Assembly (NCBI GenBank): GCA_002869205.1
Contig: PKTJ01000017.1
Coordinates: 1-33,251, forward strand
From: Candidatus Parcubacteria bacterium
GTDB lineage: Bacteria > Patescibacteriota > Patescibacteriia > Magasanikbacterales > UBA922
Direction: 5' to 3'
DNA length: 33,251 nt
Shown: in pieces, positions 22,474 to 31,426 of the stretch
How the letters are laid out: each line of letters begins with the position of its first letter
Position numbering within the stretch: the stretch's first letter is position 1
Position numbers and translations under genes: made by a program
Notes under the pieces: model-generated
What the model was told of the DNA's origin: nothing
Seen by the model: only the letters and a program-made list of their open reading frames with translations
Database searches by the model: none

Positions 22474-23281
22474 CCTTCTTGAGACCTAATATTTGCTCAA
22501 TATCTGAATATTCAGTAATAATAATACGATGTAATTCTAACAAATCATCTAAGTTTTGTTCTATATTTCCTTTTATAGTTAGACCTACTTTATACCCCGC
22601 TTCACGCGCAATATCTTTTACATCCTCATCATACAAACCAAAAGGATATGCAATCACCTCGACTTGTTTTTCCAAAACACTTTCTAGATATTCTTTACTT
22701 TTTTGTAACTCCGCTAGGGCCTCATCTCGAGATATTCTGGTTAAATATACGTGATACTTTGTATGAGACTCAAAATCCACAAGACCAGTATTGTGCATTT
22801 CTTTTATTTATTCGGCACTCAACCAATCACCACCTCTCACACCAGTCATAATATGCATTGTTGCTTTTATATTATATTTTTGTAATAACGGAAACACAAC
22901 TTCATAAAAATCTTTTGCACCATCATCAAAGGTCAAAACAATGGACTTTTCTGGAAGTTTCTTCTGTGCTAAAAAATTAAGCAGCTCAGTCGAAGTCAAT
23001 GCAGTATAATCATTGTCTTGAATAATGCGCAAAATATTTTCAAACTTTTCTTCTGATGTGTACCAAGTCTTAGCACTGTCACTTAAATTTGCAGGTGGAT
23101 TACCTACATGATGCAAAGCGAGTATAGGAAGAAAAAAAGAATCTTCTATATACACAAAAGACTCTTCTGGTTCCATGACACTGTCATTAGTTTTTTCTGG
23201 AACTTCCACTGGGTCATCTGATGGGACTAGTGTGCATCCCGAAGATAAAATAAATAATATTATAATAAAAAAACGAGCCAT
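22463..23281 (-). pseudogene. Polysaccharide deacetylase lipoprotein interrupted by an in-frame TAA
   Basis: Two halves in the same frame, separated only by TAA at 22808-22810. The first half (157 residues) has a lipoprotein signal (ILSSGC, Cys16), LALHHVG and the NodB motif LTFDDG (117-121). After the stop the frame continues IKEMHNTGLVDFESHTKYH, holding the metal-binding HTxxH motif, and then AYPFG. Family members usually have a Gln or similar residue before IKEM, and CAA to TAA is one base change. The intact enzyme would remove acetyl groups from a cell-surface polysaccharide. It could be a true pseudogene, a sequence error or read-through. Confidence 0.8.
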
Positions 23282-23284
23282 ACC

Positions 23285-24157
23285 TTATTTCAAAAAATAA
23301 ATACTTATGATACCCAGGACAAACGGTACTATCATTCGTTTGGTAATCTTTTCTTTGAAGAAAAAAACACCCATCAATGTGAGAACCATTATCATGCCAA
23401 CCGTGACAACTGATAGAACCTGAGTCGCACTTGACTGAGACAACGCAACATAGAGAGAAGACATAGCCGTAGAAATAAACAAACCAATAACCAATGTTCC
23501 TACCATTTTTTTCCAACCAATAAAAATTGTTTTTCTGGAAAAAACACATAGCAGAGAAATCGCAAACAAAGATCCAATATATTGTAAACGCAACACAGAT
23601 AAGGGGTCATATTCGGTAACTGCATACTTCACAATAAACTTTGCAAATCCCATTACAAAAATATGCACCGTAATCCACTTAATCCATACACTGTGATCAA
23701 AAGTCTCTTCTGAACCTCGATGCGTTTTCTTCTGATAAAACAAAAAGACGGTGACGATGATAAGCAGTAAGCCTAACAATCTCTGTATGCCATCAAAGCT
23801 AGAAAAAGAAATAAGTTCGTACTCCTGCAAAAATATCACTGCCAAAATAATCGTGATAAAATTCGCCACCTTTGTCATGACACTTGTCTTGGACAAAGAC
23901 TGTTTTTTTGCGTGATATGTAGAAGTGACCGCAATTGCAAATAAAAAACCAATTCCTAAAAACCATATTGGTATATCAAAAAAACCAACATCTGGTTTCA
24001 ATAACTTGATATAAATTGTCGTAGTGATGATCGAGGCAATGTACTGATAAAACAAAATTTGATATGGATGAATCTTGTGGACAAAAACCTTACCTATGTA
24101 TTGTCCAAATGACATGGACACAACATACCCGATCACCAAAAAATGCCAAAATTCCAT
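23285..24157 (-). CDS. EamA/DMT-type membrane transporter
   Basis: A 290-residue protein with about ten hydrophobic helices in two repeated halves, starting MEFWHFLVIGYVVSMSFGQYIGK, with the loops YHAKKQSLSKTSVMTKVANF and SSLYVALSQSSATQVLSVVTVG in the equivalent position of each half. This is the drug/metabolite transporter layout. The substrate is unknown; family members export amino acids, nucleotide sugars or lipid-linked sugars. It lies 3 nt from the deacetylase gene and 4 nt from the permease gene, so it is in one operon with both. Confidence 0.85.
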   Translation of the reverse strand: MEFWHFLVIGYVVSMSFGQYIGKVFVHKIHPYQILFYQYIASIITTTIYIKLLKPDVGFFDIPIWFLGIGFLFAIAVTSTYHAKKQSLSKTSVMTKVANFITIILAVIFLQEYELISFSSFDGIQRLLGLLLIIVTVFLFYQKKTHRGSEETFDHSVWIKWITVHIFVMGFAKFIVKYAVTEYDPLSVLRLQYIGSLFAISLLCVFSRKTIFIGWKKMVGTLVIGLFISTAMSSLYVALSQSSATQVLSVVTVGMIMVLTLMGVFFFKEKITKRMIVPFVLGIISIYFLK

Positions 24158-24161
24158 ATAA

Positions 24162-25358
24162 TTAAAACAGCTTCACGACACTGTACACTGCGCCCACAGA
24201 AAGTGCGAGCATCAAAAACGCGATAAGTAAAAATGTGTGATGTAAATTATATCTGCTCTTCTTAAGATGTCCGAGTTGCTTAGCGCGCCAATAGATCAGT
24301 ACCTGCATGAGCATAGACACACTCATAAACACACCACCAACAATATCAATTGCTTGGATAAAATGTCGTATACCAAGTAAAAATATAAAAAATGGAACAC
24401 AAATAACAATCAACAGTGAGACCATTTTTGATAATTTATAGTCCCATACCAGCGAATCTTTGAGTGCCGTACCCATAATGAGAAAAGTTGTACCCATGGC
24501 GATCACCGCAAAAATATTTCCAAAAAACAACATACTCTTACCAACCACACGACCAAGTCCCAATGTCGCCACTTCCGTCGTTTCCACACCTGTCACACCA
24601 ACAGTCACGAGGGCAAATAATGCATAAATTGCCATCACAATAAGCCCTGCAATAATAATGGCTTTTTTGTAACTCAAATCCCTATCCTTGAGAACTGAAT
24701 GAGCTTCAATAACAACAGCACTACTACTATATGCAAATAATATAACTCCATAAGGAAAGAAAAGGTATGCAAGATCATGATATGTAGTATTGTTCAAATC
24801 TACATGAGGCGCACTGTAGAGTGCCATAATAATAATGATTGCCAAAATTCCAAGACTTAAAAAAAACTCGACAGTCTTCACGGTATTAAACCCAACAATA
24901 ATGAGGAAATTGGCAATGACAAAAAATACAATACTCCACACAAAACTAGAACCCCCAAACAACTCTGCAAGCACTTCTCCTTCACCAATAGTAAACACAA
25001 CAAGCACACCAAGTAACGTGAGATACACAAATATGGTCATGAGCACCTCACCAAACCAACCAAGATATTTTCGTGCCAACCCAACCAAATGTAATTTTTC
25101 TCTCGTCCGGACAACAATCTCTCCCACCATCACATTGAGACCAATCATAAGTAGCCCAATGCACACGACATAAATCATACCAACGCTAACACCGACTTTA
25201 GAAACCGCATAGGGAATACCTAAAATTCCTGCACCAATCGTACCGCTAACAATAAGTGCAATGGTTTGAAAAAAAGAAAGCTGGCGTTTGAATATTCCTC
25301 TGTGCTCAACTACAGGCACTTCTTCCTTAATACTGTAAGGTTTTTTTCGTATGAGCAT
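24162..25358 (-). CDS. APC-superfamily amino-acid permease (HAAAP-like)
   Basis: A 398-residue protein with eleven hydrophobic segments. The first carries the family motif ALIVSGTIGAGILGIPYAVSKVG, the glycine-rich unwound helix that binds the amino-acid backbone in APC transporters. FPYGVILFAYSSSAVVIEAHSVLKDRD in the middle matches aromatic amino-acid permeases (TyrP/Mtr group). It would import an amino acid with protons or sodium. Parcubacteria commonly lack amino-acid synthesis pathways, so uptake fits. Flanked at 4 nt on both sides by operon partners. Confidence 0.85.
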   Translation of the reverse strand: MLIRKKPYSIKEEVPVVEHRGIFKRQLSFFQTIALIVSGTIGAGILGIPYAVSKVGVSVGMIYVVCIGLLMIGLNVMVGEIVVRTREKLHLVGLARKYLGWFGEVLMTIFVYLTLLGVLVVFTIGEGEVLAELFGGSSFVWSIVFFVIANFLIIVGFNTVKTVEFFLSLGILAIIIIMALYSAPHVDLNNTTYHDLAYLFFPYGVILFAYSSSAVVIEAHSVLKDRDLSYKKAIIIAGLIVMAIYALFALVTVGVTGVETTEVATLGLGRVVGKSMLFFGNIFAVIAMGTTFLIMGTALKDSLVWDYKLSKMVSLLIVICVPFFIFLLGIRHFIQAIDIVGGVFMSVSMLMQVLIYWRAKQLGHLKKSRYNLHHTFLLIAFLMLALSVGAVYSVVKLF

Positions 25359-25362
25359 ACTG

Positions 25363-26355
25363 CTATTTCATTTTATTTTTTATAATATCCCAATATCGGG
25401 CGTCATCATGTTTTTCACGCATCCAATACCACCACTCAACACCCCATAGGTATGTACGGCGTACACCAATTCGTTCTGTGTAATCAATGTGTTTTTGTAT
25501 ACGATCAATATTCATAGTCTTTTCCTGTTCTTCAATCGGCGTATCATCTGGAGTCGAATCTGTAAACCAGGGTTCTGCCTGAAGTTCTGCTACGTACATT
25601 TGCTCCATAGGAATACCAAGAAGTCGTGCTTTGAGTCTATAAAAGCTTGCGGGTAGCCAATCATATGTCCAAATATGTCCTTTTGGTGTACGCACGATAC
25701 GATACAGTGTCGTACCAAACAAATCTCCTGCCTTACTCGCTTGGCGCCACGTACTCAGTTCACCACTATCTGTTACCATTACCCAGTGCACTTCGTCGAG
25801 TCGATGCACAAGATCAATCTCTTCATCAACTAGGTCTTCACGAAATTGTGAACACTCACCAAAACGAAATTTTATAAATGGTTCATTTTCAACTTGCCAA
25901 AGTTCTAATGCCTCATGGTTTTTATATCTCTCCACAACCGCCTTATCATAAGCAAGAAGTTTTTCTTCATATTCTTTTTCTGAAAGAGAAACCACCCATT
26001 CTGGCACATGGCATTCTGGCCACCGCGGTGCCTTTTGACCCAACACAAGCGTCACCTTTGTGCCGCGCTCACGCGCATTATCCATCATGAAGTCAACATA
26101 TGAAAAATCATATACACCCTCAACTTTTTCTACATCACTCCACATGGCTGCAATGCGGATATACTCAGGTTTCAATTCATCAAGCATGCTGGTATATACT
26201 TGTTTCCAATCCAAGCCAAGAGACGATGCATGATGATGATTAAAACTTACACCAAAGTCAACCGGATACTTTCGCACGCTCGTTGCGAGTAAAAAAAGAT
26301 ATACAATTGCAATAACGCTTATTATAATAATGAACACAGTCATAGTTTTTTTCAT
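25363..26355 (-). CDS. Membrane-anchored glycoside-hydrolase-like TIM-barrel protein
   Basis: A 330-residue protein. An N-terminal signal anchor (about 5-25, MTVFIIIISVIAIVYLFLLA) is followed by a (beta/alpha)8-type domain: YIRIAAMWSDVEKVEGVYDF, KVTLVLGQKAPRWPE, ELWQVENEPF and MYVAELQAEPW. The NEP motif with Glu158 on strand 4 and a Glu at the end of strand 7 (Glu257 or Glu261) fit the acid/base and nucleophile of clan GH-A glycosidases (GH5/GH39/GH42 relatives). The polymer it cuts is unknown. It lies within the envelope gene cluster, just upstream of the permease gene. Confidence 0.75.
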   Translation of the reverse strand: MKKTMTVFIIIISVIAIVYLFLLATSVRKYPVDFGVSFNHHHASSLGLDWKQVYTSMLDELKPEYIRIAAMWSDVEKVEGVYDFSYVDFMMDNARERGTKVTLVLGQKAPRWPECHVPEWVVSLSEKEYEEKLLAYDKAVVERYKNHEALELWQVENEPFIKFRFGECSQFREDLVDEEIDLVHRLDEVHWVMVTDSGELSTWRQASKAGDLFGTTLYRIVRTPKGHIWTYDWLPASFYRLKARLLGIPMEQMYVAELQAEPWFTDSTPDDTPIEEQEKTMNIDRIQKHIDYTERIGVRRTYLWGVEWWYWMREKHDDARYWDIIKNKMK

Positions 26356-26361
26356 AAATAC

Positions 26362-26444
26362 AATTTATAAAGTTTGAAAGTTAAAAAGTTCATAAAGAAG
26401 TGATATCACAACTTTCTACTTTATGGACTTTATAAATTTTAAAC
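26362..26444. repeat. Family-A AAAGTT palindromic repeat
   Basis: The left arm AATTTATAAAGTTTGAAAG (then TTAAAAAGTTCATAAAG) faces the right arm CTTTCTACTTTATGGACTTT (then ATAAATTTT), separated by a short GTGATATCACA palindrome. It fills the gap between the transporter and the glycosidase-like gene. Confidence 0.7.
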
Positions 26445-27355
26445 TAAACGACAAACAACACAGACCCAAACACAACCAACAAAATTGCAACCCACTCTAT
26501 AGCAAGTTCACGCTTGGTAAAATATTCTTTGAAGACTTTTGGTAAAAATTTTGTAAAAAACAAAATTAGCAAAAACATAAGTGCGTACTGCAAGCCACTC
26601 ATAGCAACAACAAGAGAAACCGAACCAATAGCACTAGCGTATTGCAACAAAACGACTGCGAGCACACCTAATATTTTCGTAATGACGACAATGACGCCAG
26701 CATAACGTTTTGCTTTTGTTTTGGGTTTTTCTTTTGTTTTTTTCTTTTTAAATGTTTTGCGCACAGAAGGAAACAGCAAGACAAACAAGCCAACAAGACC
26801 TGTAGTGGCACGTGTCCACACAAAGCCTGTCAAAAATGGATACAGCTCATACAAATACTTTGCACTTACGTGAGAGACAGCAAACAAAATTCCTGAGACA
26901 ACCGCCCACACAAACCCCATATGAATACCTTTGTGTTTGCGAGATTTTTCAAATGACAAAAGAAATGATGCGGTAACCAAAACTACCATGCCGCATATTT
27001 GTAACACACTAAGTTTTTCTTGTAAAAAATAAAATGACAATCCATATGTTGAAATAGTTACCATGGCACCATTCAACGGATTGATGTGTGATGCTTCCCC
27101 GCTCTTTACTGCTTTGTAGAGTGTCCAGAGCCCAAAGCCAAACGCGACACCTGATACGATTGCCCACAACCAATCTACACCGTGTAATAATTCAACACCA
27201 AGTGGCCATGCAAACAGGGCACCAAACATAAAAATAGTTGAATAGAACGTATATACAACAGGCTTACCCACCGACTTGGTGAGTATGAGTTTATCAAGTA
27301 TAAATGTGAGAGCAAGAAAGAAATATCCTGCCAAAGCAATAAAAAACCAAAGCAT
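26444..27355 (-). CDS. EamA/DMT-type membrane transporter, second
   Basis: A 303-residue protein with about ten helices. Helix 1 is MLWFFIALAGYFFLALTFILDKLIL. The repeat halves show ALYKAVKSGEASHINPLNGAMVTI-like (WTLYKAVKSGEASHINPLNG) and VVLLQYASAIGSVSLVVAMSGLQ. A basic loop KKKKTKEKPKTKAKR sits at the midpoint. The sequence differs clearly from the other EamA gene in this window, so the two are not a recent duplication. The motif EASHINPLNG resembles EamA proteins linked to polyprenyl-sugar or amino-acid export; substrate unknown. A family-A repeat lies on each side. Confidence 0.85.
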   Translation of the reverse strand: MLWFFIALAGYFFLALTFILDKLILTKSVGKPVVYTFYSTIFMFGALFAWPLGVELLHGVDWLWAIVSGVAFGFGLWTLYKAVKSGEASHINPLNGAMVTISTYGLSFYFLQEKLSVLQICGMVVLVTASFLLSFEKSRKHKGIHMGFVWAVVSGILFAVSHVSAKYLYELYPFLTGFVWTRATTGLVGLFVLLFPSVRKTFKKKKTKEKPKTKAKRYAGVIVVITKILGVLAVVLLQYASAIGSVSLVVAMSGLQYALMFLLILFFTKFLPKVFKEYFTKRELAIEWVAILLVVFGSVLFVV

Positions 27356-27357
27356 AA

Positions 27358-27438
27358 AAAAGTTTATAAAGTTAAAAAGTTGAAAAGTTGAAAGAAAAAA
27401 TACTTTCGAACTTTAAAAACTTTTAACTTTCTAACTAT
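27358..27438. repeat. Family-A AAAGTT palindromic repeat
   Basis: AAAGTTTATAAAGTTAAAAA (then GTTGAAAAGTTG) opposite CGAACTTTAAAAACTTTTAA (then CTTTCTAACT). It spans the whole gap and overlaps the last codon of the glycosyltransferase gene. Confidence 0.7.
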
Positions 27439-28811
27439 AAAAGGTGCATATCTTCTATTTCACTTCTCTTTCCTTTGAGTGCAACCTCTTCTACATGGTA
27501 TGCACCATTGCGGGGCGCATCAAGGAAACCCTCCATAGCAGCCTGAGCCAACCATCCAGATTGTAACCAATCAAATAACCACTCACTCGTATATCTTGTA
27601 TCCTCCTGTGGAACTCCTGCACCAATAGAAGTAAGCCACTGCTTATTGAAATCTTCTTGAGAGCCAATAGTTGGTGCCATTATGATAGGAAGACCTAAAC
27701 CCGCATAAAATGACAACTCACTTGGCTTGGTCCACAAAATATCTGTCTCATCCAATACTTCATTAAATTTCTTAAAATAATCAAATTTCGATTCAGCAAA
27801 TACAATATTTATATTTGCCTTCTTTTTGTCGAGCAATCCCATATCTTTCAAAACTGCCTGGTAATATCGATACACATCATTTTTTACCCCCGCAACAAGA
27901 TTGAGTCGTATTTCACCTGCCAAAATATGCTCACGCAAACTCTCAGCAATCTCTGCACCAAGTTCTCTTTGTGCGCCAGCACCACCAACGGCAAACGTGA
28001 TGGTGAGAGGGTGTGCAATTTCACATTTATCATCACAAAATTCATCTCCCAAAAATTCTTGCATTGTGTGTTTATATTTTTGACGATAACGACCTTCTGG
28101 ATCGAGATGCGTAATACGTTTACCAAGTGCAGATTTCAAAACCTTGAGCGAACTGCCACCAAGATTTTCTTTTGGTAAAGGAAAACCGGTGACAAATATC
28201 TTCTCTGTCTTTACGCCATACAATTCGAGACGTTCTTTTACACGACGATTTGGCACGAGATAATTAATCCGAGACTTATTTGGATCGAGCGGTACCCACG
28301 CACGACTAATATCTGTGTCAGTACAAATACAATAAATTTTACCCTTATACCCATGCTCCTCTGCAAAAAATGCAGTAGTAAAAAAAGAAGTAATGTATGG
28401 CAAATGTTCCAACCGATTTAGGCTATCGATCAAATGTTTCCCCCACCCCTTTTTAATCCATGAGTAAAGTTGCTTCACCTGCATAGTTGGTTTCGACAGA
28501 TCGCGGGCTGGATAAAATGGTTCGATACGTTGAATGTAGTCCATAATTCCAAAAATCCAATTTCCGACAATGGGCAAATGTTTCATGCGTGAGATAGTTT
28601 CATAAATTGAACGCCCACCCTCCCATCGACGCTGATCGCTCTTGGGAATTCCGCCGTATTTGTTAGCATTGATAATACCATACCCGTCCATAGACAAACC
28701 TTCGACATCTTGCGCAATATCATGAAGTGGGTACACTGCACGTTGGTGACCATACCCCATGTCAACGGTAACTATGTATGCTTTTTTGAATGTTTTGTTT
28801 TCAGATTTCAT
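27435..28811 (-). CDS. GT-B glycosyltransferase (MurG/MGDG-synthase-like)
   Basis: A 458-residue protein. The N-terminal half begins KAYIVTVDMGYGHQRAVYPL, where GYGHQRA stands in for the GGGH.SAA loop of MGDG synthases and MurG. The second half carries TFAVGGAGAQRELG and the sugar-nucleotide site KPSELSFYAGLGLPIIMAPTIGSQEDFNKQWL, typical of the GT-B C-terminal domain. It probably transfers a sugar to a lipid or lipid-linked acceptor at the membrane. MGDG synthases are about 400 residues; this one has extra segments around 95-150. A ribosome-binding-like AGGAAAGGTG lies upstream. It opens the run leading to the deacetylase. Confidence 0.8.
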   Translation of the reverse strand: MKSENKTFKKAYIVTVDMGYGHQRAVYPLHDIAQDVEGLSMDGYGIINANKYGGIPKSDQRRWEGGRSIYETISRMKHLPIVGNWIFGIMDYIQRIEPFYPARDLSKPTMQVKQLYSWIKKGWGKHLIDSLNRLEHLPYITSFFTTAFFAEEHGYKGKIYCICTDTDISRAWVPLDPNKSRINYLVPNRRVKERLELYGVKTEKIFVTGFPLPKENLGGSSLKVLKSALGKRITHLDPEGRYRQKYKHTMQEFLGDEFCDDKCEIAHPLTITFAVGGAGAQRELGAEIAESLREHILAGEIRLNLVAGVKNDVYRYYQAVLKDMGLLDKKKANINIVFAESKFDYFKKFNEVLDETDILWTKPSELSFYAGLGLPIIMAPTIGSQEDFNKQWLTSIGAGVPQEDTRYTSEWLFDWLQSGWLAQAAMEGFLDAPRNGAYHVEEVALKGKRSEIEDMHLL

Positions 28812-28836
28812 AAGTAGAAAAACACCTTTCCTATAA

Positions 28837-28933
28837 GAAAGTTTAAAAAGTAAAAAGTTTAAAAGTTTATAAAGTTTTGATCAATCTAATCTTGCTTGCT
28901 TTGTAACTTTACGAACTTTTTAACTTTCTAACT
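28837..28933. repeat. Family-A AAAGTT palindromic repeat
   Basis: AAAGTTTAAAAAGTAAAAAG (then TTTAAAAGTTTATAAAG) faces GTAACTTTACGAACTTTTTA (then ACTTTCTAACT) around a loop of about 30 nt. It is the longest copy and lies upstream of the glycosyltransferase gene. Confidence 0.7.
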
Positions 28934-28961
28934 AGATATAGTATATCATAATTGTTATAAC

Positions 28962-28987
28962 AAAAAAAAGCCCTATATTTAGGACTA
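28962..28987 (-). terminator. Intrinsic terminator of the 7TM/ATP-grasp unit
   Basis: On the minus strand AGTCCTA-AATA-TAGGGCT (one G-T wobble) is followed by eight T. It begins at the stop codon of the ATP-grasp gene, separating this unit from the glycosyltransferase run. Confidence 0.75.
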
Positions 28988-31345
28988 TTTTTGAAGCTCA
29001 ATATGCTCTGGTGGTAAATATTTAACCTTGTATTCACCCAAATGTTCAAGGTATTTTAAATCGCCAATACTAATTTTCCCCACATACAATTCTTTCATTC
29101 CTCGGCGTCCGTGTTTTTCAATATAATTCTTAACCTCTAAGTATCCTTTGAAATAGATAATATCTCGTGTAAAGGCACCATGTAAACTTGTATTCGTAAT
29201 ACCACGTTTTGCACGCACACATGATTTCCAAGCAGATTCATCATCAAGATCATACTCATACTTGAGATATGAATACAATTCTTTAAACGACATTTCTTTT
29301 GCTTTGTATGATGCAACCACACGAAGCGCTGCCCACATATCTTTTTCACCAAGAGGAACGCCGATCGATTTTTGATTGTAAACTGCCAAACCCTCTTCTG
29401 TCTGTAAATAATGCGGTGTGCCTTGTGCAAATATCTTGTATTTTTGTGTCGCACCATTTTCGTATCGATATACGTGAGTACAAATCTCGTGCGCAATGAC
29501 TGCCTTGAGACGATTTTCTGTAAATTTAACACCGCTCCTTAGTAAAATACTGCCATTTTTATTTATCGCAATATCTGCAGTTTGTTTTTCAGAAACTTTT
29601 ACTTTCCAACCAGTAAGTTTGTATTGAGTCAAGAAATGTTCAATACGTTTCACAATTTGCCTCATACTAAGCAACTTACTATTGTCTTCTTCGATGGTAA
29701 GTTTTTTAATATATTGAACAGCCTGATTATACAAATGTTTATCAACCTTACCATACAGATCTTCACTTGCTTCGGTAAAATTTTCTCCCCCAACAGAATC
29801 TATAAGGTGCATCTTGGAAACGATCTCATCGATCTTGGAAACAAATAGGTCTGTCAGTGGATGATCCACATCTCTAGGCAAGGCACTCACATCACGCAAA
29901 ATATGTTCGAGGTCTACTTCTGGTTTTTTGTAAATAAATTGCGGAGAATAATTTGGGTTACTCAAGAAACGCTCTTTTTCTTCTACAAGGTTTATCGGTT
30001 TCACAAACGACAAGACATTTAAATGCTTATCAATCTCAACCAACTTTTTGTCAACATTGGTAATAATTTTTTCATTAACTTTTTTTGTTGTTTCACTCTC
30101 ACCTTTTTCTGCTTTTTCCGAATGTGCAGTAATACTTGGATCAATCAAAAAATTCTTTAAAATTTTACCACCAATAACCACTTTGTGGTTACCGTTTATC
30201 TTATCTTTTTTAAAAGGAAATCTCACACGCTCACCACGAAGCACTACATCTATATACCGCTTACGTGAACTGATCTCAGTGAGTGACTCGTCGAAAAGAA
30301 CGTGTGAAGTATGCGGATCAATTTTTGTAGGTACATGCGTATAACTCGTATTCAAAATATCTATTTTTTCAAAAAGACCAATAACCTTCTTACCCGCGAC
30401 TGTCTCAACCTTGTCTACTTTTTCTGCAACAGAACTAAAGAGTGCTTTACTCACCTCAACACCTTTTTCTGGATTAGTAACTTTCAAATCTTCAACTTTT
30501 CGTAAACGATGTTTGAGTGGGATCTGATTTGCAATTTGAACACCAAGTCCTGCGCGTGCATTTAATTCCAAAACTTTGATACCTGTTTTTGTAAGCACAA
30601 TATCAACGGCGAGAAATTTAATTTGGCTTGCTTGTTGTGCTTTTGCAGCCATTGTCAAAATTTTATCCCACTGAGGTAACTCAATATCACTAATACGTTC
30701 GCCGTTAGGAAGCTTGCGAATGAACTTATTGTGTTGTACTGCATAAGTTGCCTTACCTGTTGCAATATCAAGCCCTGCTCCCACAGCACCGAGATGTAAG
30801 TTTGCTTTACCTTGAGATTCTTCTGTTGGTAAACGCAACATGGCAATAATAGGCACATAATTAAAAACAATAATACGAATATCAGGCAAACCTCTCTCTA
30901 CAAAGCGATTAAAATATTCATGATTTTCGAGAAGCTCTTCTACGATTACTGCATCAAACAGTCCAGAGATGGCATACTTACCATCAAGAATTGAAACCAT
31001 GTGGTGATACAACTCTTTCCAAGTATATTCATTACCATTTACGTCAGTAAACGTTTTACCCTTATGCTTTTTGATAACCATGATTCCTTCGCCCCCAAAC
31101 CCACGATTTGGTTTGATCACAAAACTTTGTGGTAATGTTTTTGGATTAACTTGAGACAATTCTTTGTATTTTTTTATTACCAAAAACACCTTTGCCACAC
31201 CTATACCACGTGTCATAAGAAAATTCTTGGTATAGAGTTTATTGTCTGCAAATTTTTTACTATCCCGTGTATTATAACGACCCACGTAATGTAGATTACG
31301 TGCGTTCATACCGAGTATGCCATTTGCTTGAGAAAAAAACTTCAT
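28985..31345 (-). CDS. Fusion: ATP-grasp peptide ligase + retropepsin-like domain + DUF1704-type zinc peptidase
   Basis: A 786-residue protein. Residues 1-300 are a RimK-like ATP-grasp ligase (alpha-L-glutamate-ligase-like group): FVIKPNRGFGGEGIMVI, VIVEELL, DIRIIVFNYVPI and LAVDIVL/VLELNARAG. Residues about 318-405 resemble the RimB/PF05618 retropepsin-like fold (KKVIGLFEKIDI, KIDPHTSHVLFD, HKVVIGGKILKNFLIDPS), with Asp343 kept but the usual DTGA replaced by DPHT. Residues about 470-786 are DUF1704/MATCAP-like: HEICTH (619-624) as the zinc site, TEEGLAV (649-655, the QEGLA motif) and FTRDIIYFKGYLEV. It could add and remove amino acids or tags on a peptide; the substrate is unknown. It follows the 7TM gene and a family-B repeat. 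Confidence 0.85.
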   Translation of the reverse strand: MKFFSQANGILGMNARNLHYVGRYNTRDSKKFADNKLYTKNFLMTRGIGVAKVFLVIKKYKELSQVNPKTLPQSFVIKPNRGFGGEGIMVIKKHKGKTFTDVNGNEYTWKELYHHMVSILDGKYAISGLFDAVIVEELLENHEYFNRFVERGLPDIRIIVFNYVPIIAMLRLPTEESQGKANLHLGAVGAGLDIATGKATYAVQHNKFIRKLPNGERISDIELPQWDKILTMAAKAQQASQIKFLAVDIVLTKTGIKVLELNARAGLGVQIANQIPLKHRLRKVEDLKVTNPEKGVEVSKALFSSVAEKVDKVETVAGKKVIGLFEKIDILNTSYTHVPTKIDPHTSHVLFDESLTEISSRKRYIDVVLRGERVRFPFKKDKINGNHKVVIGGKILKNFLIDPSITAHSEKAEKGESETTKKVNEKIITNVDKKLVEIDKHLNVLSFVKPINLVEEKERFLSNPNYSPQFIYKKPEVDLEHILRDVSALPRDVDHPLTDLFVSKIDEIVSKMHLIDSVGGENFTEASEDLYGKVDKHLYNQAVQYIKKLTIEEDNSKLLSMRQIVKRIEHFLTQYKLTGWKVKVSEKQTADIAINKNGSILLRSGVKFTENRLKAVIAHEICTHVYRYENGATQKYKIFAQGTPHYLQTEEGLAVYNQKSIGVPLGEKDMWAALRVVASYKAKEMSFKELYSYLKYEYDLDDESAWKSCVRAKRGITNTSLHGAFTRDIIYFKGYLEVKNYIEKHGRRGMKELYVGKISIGDLKYLEHLGEYKVKYLPPEHIELQK

Positions 31346-31354
31346 AAAAATAAT

Positions 31355-31425
31355 ATACTGATTTCCAGATAATCCAGATTAACGGATACACGATCTGTAA
31401 ATCTGGATTATCTGGATATCCGAAT
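31355..31425. repeat. Family-B palindromic repeat, copy 3 (upstream of the ATP-grasp gene)
   Basis: The perfect 16-bp arms CCAGATAATCCAGATT (31365-31380) and AATCTGGATTATCTGG (31400-31415) enclose AACGGATACACGATCTGTA. The edge ATACTGATTTCC lies about 10 nt from the ATP-grasp start codon, as in copies 1 and 2. Confidence 0.8.
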
Positions 31426-31426
31426 C

